Shown here: one piece after another, positions 60,601 through 64,000 of the stretch
Numbering within the stretch: the stretch's first letter is position 1
How the letters are laid out: each line of letters opens with the position of its first letter
Origin: Fasciola hepatica
Taxonomy: Eukaryota > Platyhelminthes > Trematoda > Plagiorchiida > Fasciolidae
DNA: 64,000 nt
Assembly: GCA_948099385.1 (NCBI GenBank)
Contig: CANUEZ040000068.1
Span: 330,001-394,000 of the forward strand
Reading direction: 5' to 3'
Notes under the pieces: generated by a model
The model's database searches: none
Seen by the model: only the letters and a program-made list of their open reading frames with translations
Told to the model about the DNA's origin: nothing
Program-made: the position numbers and the translations under genes

Positions 60601-62890
60601 TTCAAAAGCATATTGGCTAAATGTTCAGTGAATAGTAATCAAACAAATACCGCATTGGTTTTCTTGACGGTAATGCGTATCATTGCATATCACATTGATT
60701 ATTCTTTTGAAGAAATATTCTAGTTCTTTTGTTAGCATGATAATTCCACGTTCGTGGGCTTCGCAACCGGAGTGGCAACTGCATAGAAACTCGGGATGAG
60801 CACGATAACAAGAGAACTCTCAACTTGCACTGACCCCATCACATGAAACCTGGGGCAAATTCAAGTCACCGGGATAGCTCACAATAGCTTGTGTCCCAGT
60901 GCTTCGCAACTGTGGCTTGTTCATGCACGACATTGTTCGTCGACCCTACGAGTGCTTCATTCACAGATTTATCATTATATGATTTAAAGAAACAAATGAA
61001 TAATAATCATGAGTATGAATTCATTTCTGTTCAGAATAAAGATTCCTCCTCAATTATTTGCTTTCTTGATGCAGGTCATAATTAAGGTATATGAGTGGGC
61101 GAATACAATCATGATTTAAGATATTTTTAAAGATCATTGGTTTTACAGATTCGTGAATGAAACTACTGGGCCAGTGATGAAAAAGGGAAACGTGATTCAC
61201 GTTAGTCATCCCATCGTATATACCAGCCATCGCACGTGACCATGGTTCATACAGAATGGAAGCCTTGTGAAATAACTAGTAGGTAAAGGGATACAACCAA
61301 GGAAAGTGTATCGCCAGTAGGCGAATTTACTTCCTCTCAGGTGAGTTCTCTTTGTCGGTTTTATTTGTCAAAAGATAAATTATTTCTGGTCCAGGGAAAG
61401 ATTATGGTGAATTATGTGTCCGACTTGACGTCACTGTTCCGTTTTTAGATTAGTCGATTATGTAATCCGTTTGAATGAATCACACAAACTTTGCTAATGT
61501 GATATCTCGGTTCGATTCTTTGTTATGTTTCACAGATGTCGAACAAGCATTTTTACTCAATAAGACTTGCGGTCGCCCACAGAGTATACTCGGAACAACG
61601 AATACCAGTTACTAATGCTCTGCATGATGGTAATCAACATATATCTTTTTAAGTCAATAAAGCAATCTTTGGTGAATTACAAATACGATGTATGGGGAAC
61701 GCTATCAATGACTACATCAACTGCACCACGTATTGTATTTAGCAGAAATTAACCGCTTACTAAAGGCTCACAACATACAGTCAACCATTTTTCTCATCTA
61801 GGCAAATGGGTTTGTTTCAAACCTCACATTTCTATAATTCATTCACATTGAGACGTACAAGGGGCAAGGAAAGCAGAAACTGTGGAGCGACTGACAGTGA
61901 CAAGTCGATTCCAATATGAAAATGCTGTTCTGATCAGTGAATTTTCATGAAGATTTATCGTAAACTGAGTGTTTACCTAATAGTACTCCTTGTATTTTAT
62001 TTGCTACTAATAGCTGGTTGCAAGGATAATACCGTCCTTAAATTCACGTTTGTTTCCTAGGTGTCTCTGCAAGGGTGTGAGTGAAGCATGGCTGGTAAAA
62101 CTGTGACTTTTCTTCATGTAGTTATTTATGGGATAACATGATCTGATGTAGTGAGAATACAAACCGGTTGCAAACAATGTGACTGCGATCAAATGACTAA
62201 AAACTCCCAACGCTGAATGGTTGGTACATCCATTCCGGTGATAATCAACGCGTTTTGGAAGCAGAATGATGATAAACGGTTGATTGAGATTGTTAGGACT
62301 AACACTCACTATAGTAGGATAGTCACATCCACATAAATGTAACAGTGGGCTGAAATACTAAAGGCAAAAAATATAATTCTGGCTGGAAATTAAAAAAGCT
62401 GGGCACCTGTGCCAAAATAACGCACCCACTTCGTTGTGTTGTCCATCTAAAAGGATATACAGTGCATGATGGGGAAGAGAATAAAACGCGGATTAAACAA
62501 GTAAATGACGAGTAAACTACTGCCCGAACTCTAACGTACACAAATACCAGCTAAATACGATACGAAGGAAATCCGTTCATTCCATATGGAAGTAAGCAGA
62601 CAAAGAGACAAGTGCAACGTCCATCGCAAGCCCAAGCAGGGCATGCAACCACTCTTTGCCAAGCAGGACCGCTCAGAGGAGAGCTAATCAAATGTGACCA
62701 AATAAAGAAATCACATTGAATAAAACAAGCCGTTCTTGGTTATGTCCTGATGTGCGTGCGTGTGTGTATGCACGCGTGTATGCGTGAGTTATAGCAGACA
62801 GTATCGACCAGAATGTAAAGCAGTCAAAGGCTGAACCACACGACATGGACCAATCCCTTTTTGCGCATTTAATATTGTAAGCTTCAAAAA
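57640..62890. other. Long AT-rich stretch with only weak exon candidates
   Basis: No retroelement block was recognised. A frame at 59481-59669 begins with a hydrophobic run after a TTTTTTGTAG acceptor-like tract. An ATG frame at 59866-60120 has a GTACGT donor-like site after its first 26 codons. A frame ending at 61079 meets GCAG|GTCATA. None has a recognised product. A GT-rich low-complexity run lies at about 62753-62790. Confidence 0.35.
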
Positions 62891-62894
62891 ACTA

Positions 62895-63162
62895 CAGAAT
62901 TTTGAATGAATGGTGTTTGTATAACCAGCTGCATAATATTACGAAACAACACAACCGTTTATCTAATTTGCATCAAAGTTATGCACACATAACATTCACA
63001 AGAATATTTACAAATGATCAGTTGGTCCGACAAAAGTTATTAAAAGATGCTTACCTCCAAGTTGTTTCATTAGTATTGAATGAACCATATTCGCTACGAA
63101 GGTTTTTGGGTTTATGGAAAATGGAGAGCACGAATGTGGATTTCGAATGCGCCATTTTTTAA
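62895..63162 (+). CDS. Unrecognised open stretch, possible exon
   Basis: After an ACTACAG acceptor-like site ending at 62897, one frame stays open for about 86 codons to a TAA at 63160-63162. The translation has mixed composition with many Asn, Gln, Leu and His residues and no transmembrane run, and does not look low-complexity. The nominal start near 62902 is a TTG, with an ATG at 62908. I recognise no family, and no neighbouring exon was found. It may equally be a chance frame. Confidence 0.18.
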
Positions 63163-63164
63163 TG

Positions 63165-64000
63165 AATAGTCACATTTGACATGTCAGCTTACGGGTTTAA
63201 GTATATGACTTTACCAGGTATAAACAATAGGAAGTACATGTCTCTCGTACCGGGTTCAACTATGTATTTGTCTGACGATGCACTTTAATACCACCATGTT
63301 ATTATGTACATTGAGTAAATAGCGGGAGAAACAACACATCAGTGCCATCAGCGGTACAGTCTGTTTCAATCGTCCTCTAAGTCCTAACTAACACGGCAGA
63401 TTTCCGATTGCCAAGATAGTCTTACTTTATTCAGTTAAGTGCAGAAATCGGTTATTTTTGTTATCACATATACCGCGTACGAATGAAATGGCGAAGTGTT
63501 GATGGCCAGGACCGTCGTGTCGATAGTATGTTGCCATATATTTTAGCCCGGGTGGCAGTTTTGACAGTACGTATTACCCACAGTTTCATATTTAGTTTGA
63601 CATATTATAATATTTAAAAAGGAGGGCAGACAAACCGTGGGATAACAGTACTGGGAAAGACTTCGTCTCTTAAAATGTCGTCTCCGGTGCACCAACTGAA
63701 AATTTGAGCTGTTTGAAAATTCCCTGGATAACTACCGACTTCGTTACAAAATGACTAGGCCGTTCTCAAACAAAGCTTTATTATTTCCGGTTGAGACACT
63801 TTACCTAAACACCAATTTATCTGAGTAGGACATTTAAAATGATCAAGAAGTTATCAAACGAATTTTCAGTGCTTGGTAGGTCGTATTTTCTCATTGTGTT
63901 TGTTGTTGCATATGTGGAAAAACAAATCCCTTTAAGTATTTTGTCCCGGTGGTTTGGGTTCACAGCCATAGCAGTATTCCGTTCATTTTCGTTTATTCTA
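63165..64000. other. AT-rich stretch, nothing recognised
   Basis: No frame, RNA gene or repeat of note up to the window edge. Confidence 0.5.

Overview
The window looks like an intergenic or intronic, repeat-laden stretch of a flatworm nuclear genome, most likely a digenean fluke. The DNA is AT-rich and open frames are short and random-looking. There is no operon-like gene packing. The only recognisable coding matter is decayed retroelement protein, and the RTE, CR1-like, Penelope-like and Gypsy types seen are all familiar from trematode genomes. I assign the organism from the retroelement flavour, chiefly the RTE protein. No host gene marker supports it. No intact gene, rRNA, CRISPR array or bacterial feature is present.

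Layout from left to right. 1.4-2.8 kb holds pyrimidine-skewed unassigned DNA. 3.7-4.8 kb has a LINE endonuclease remnant, followed directly by an unrecognised membrane-protein-like frame broken by one stop. 7.1-7.95 kb is the 3' end of an RTE element on the plus strand. 12.0-13.7 kb is a LINE with endonuclease and reverse transcriptase. 15.05 kb is a GATA/TGAT microsatellite. 17.4-18.5 kb is a Penelope-like element with reverse transcriptase and a GIY-YIG-like remnant. 23.2-25.45 kb is a CR1-like LINE that runs directly into 174-bp tandem repeats (25.5-26.0 kb). 29.05-29.4 kb is a Gypsy integrase fragment. 30.5-31.65 kb has three copies of a dispersed GAAACGTC-type repeat. 36.6 kb is a tRNA-like sequence, and 38.8-39.3 kb is a second Gypsy integrase fragment on the minus strand. 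42.7-45.6 kb is a nearly full-length but internally deleted RTE on the minus strand. 47.1-47.4 kb is a reverse-transcriptase shard of another LINE type. 49.2-49.9 kb is a CR1-like LINE with its catalytic core deleted. 57.1-57.3 kb is a possible LINE endonuclease start on the minus strand. Four AT-dinucleotide arrays punctuate the window.

Nothing here forms a working pathway. The elements share the logic of retroposition: a nicking endonuclease, target-primed reverse transcription, or integrase for the LTR elements. Every copy is frameshifted, stopped or truncated. The most informative patterns are two LINE copies of different clades that both lost the reverse-transcriptase palm by internal deletion, an RTE 3' tail preserved in two copies in opposite orientation, and a short repeat family around a CCGAAACGTCGG core with at least five copies. 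I did not find a convincing new biological system.
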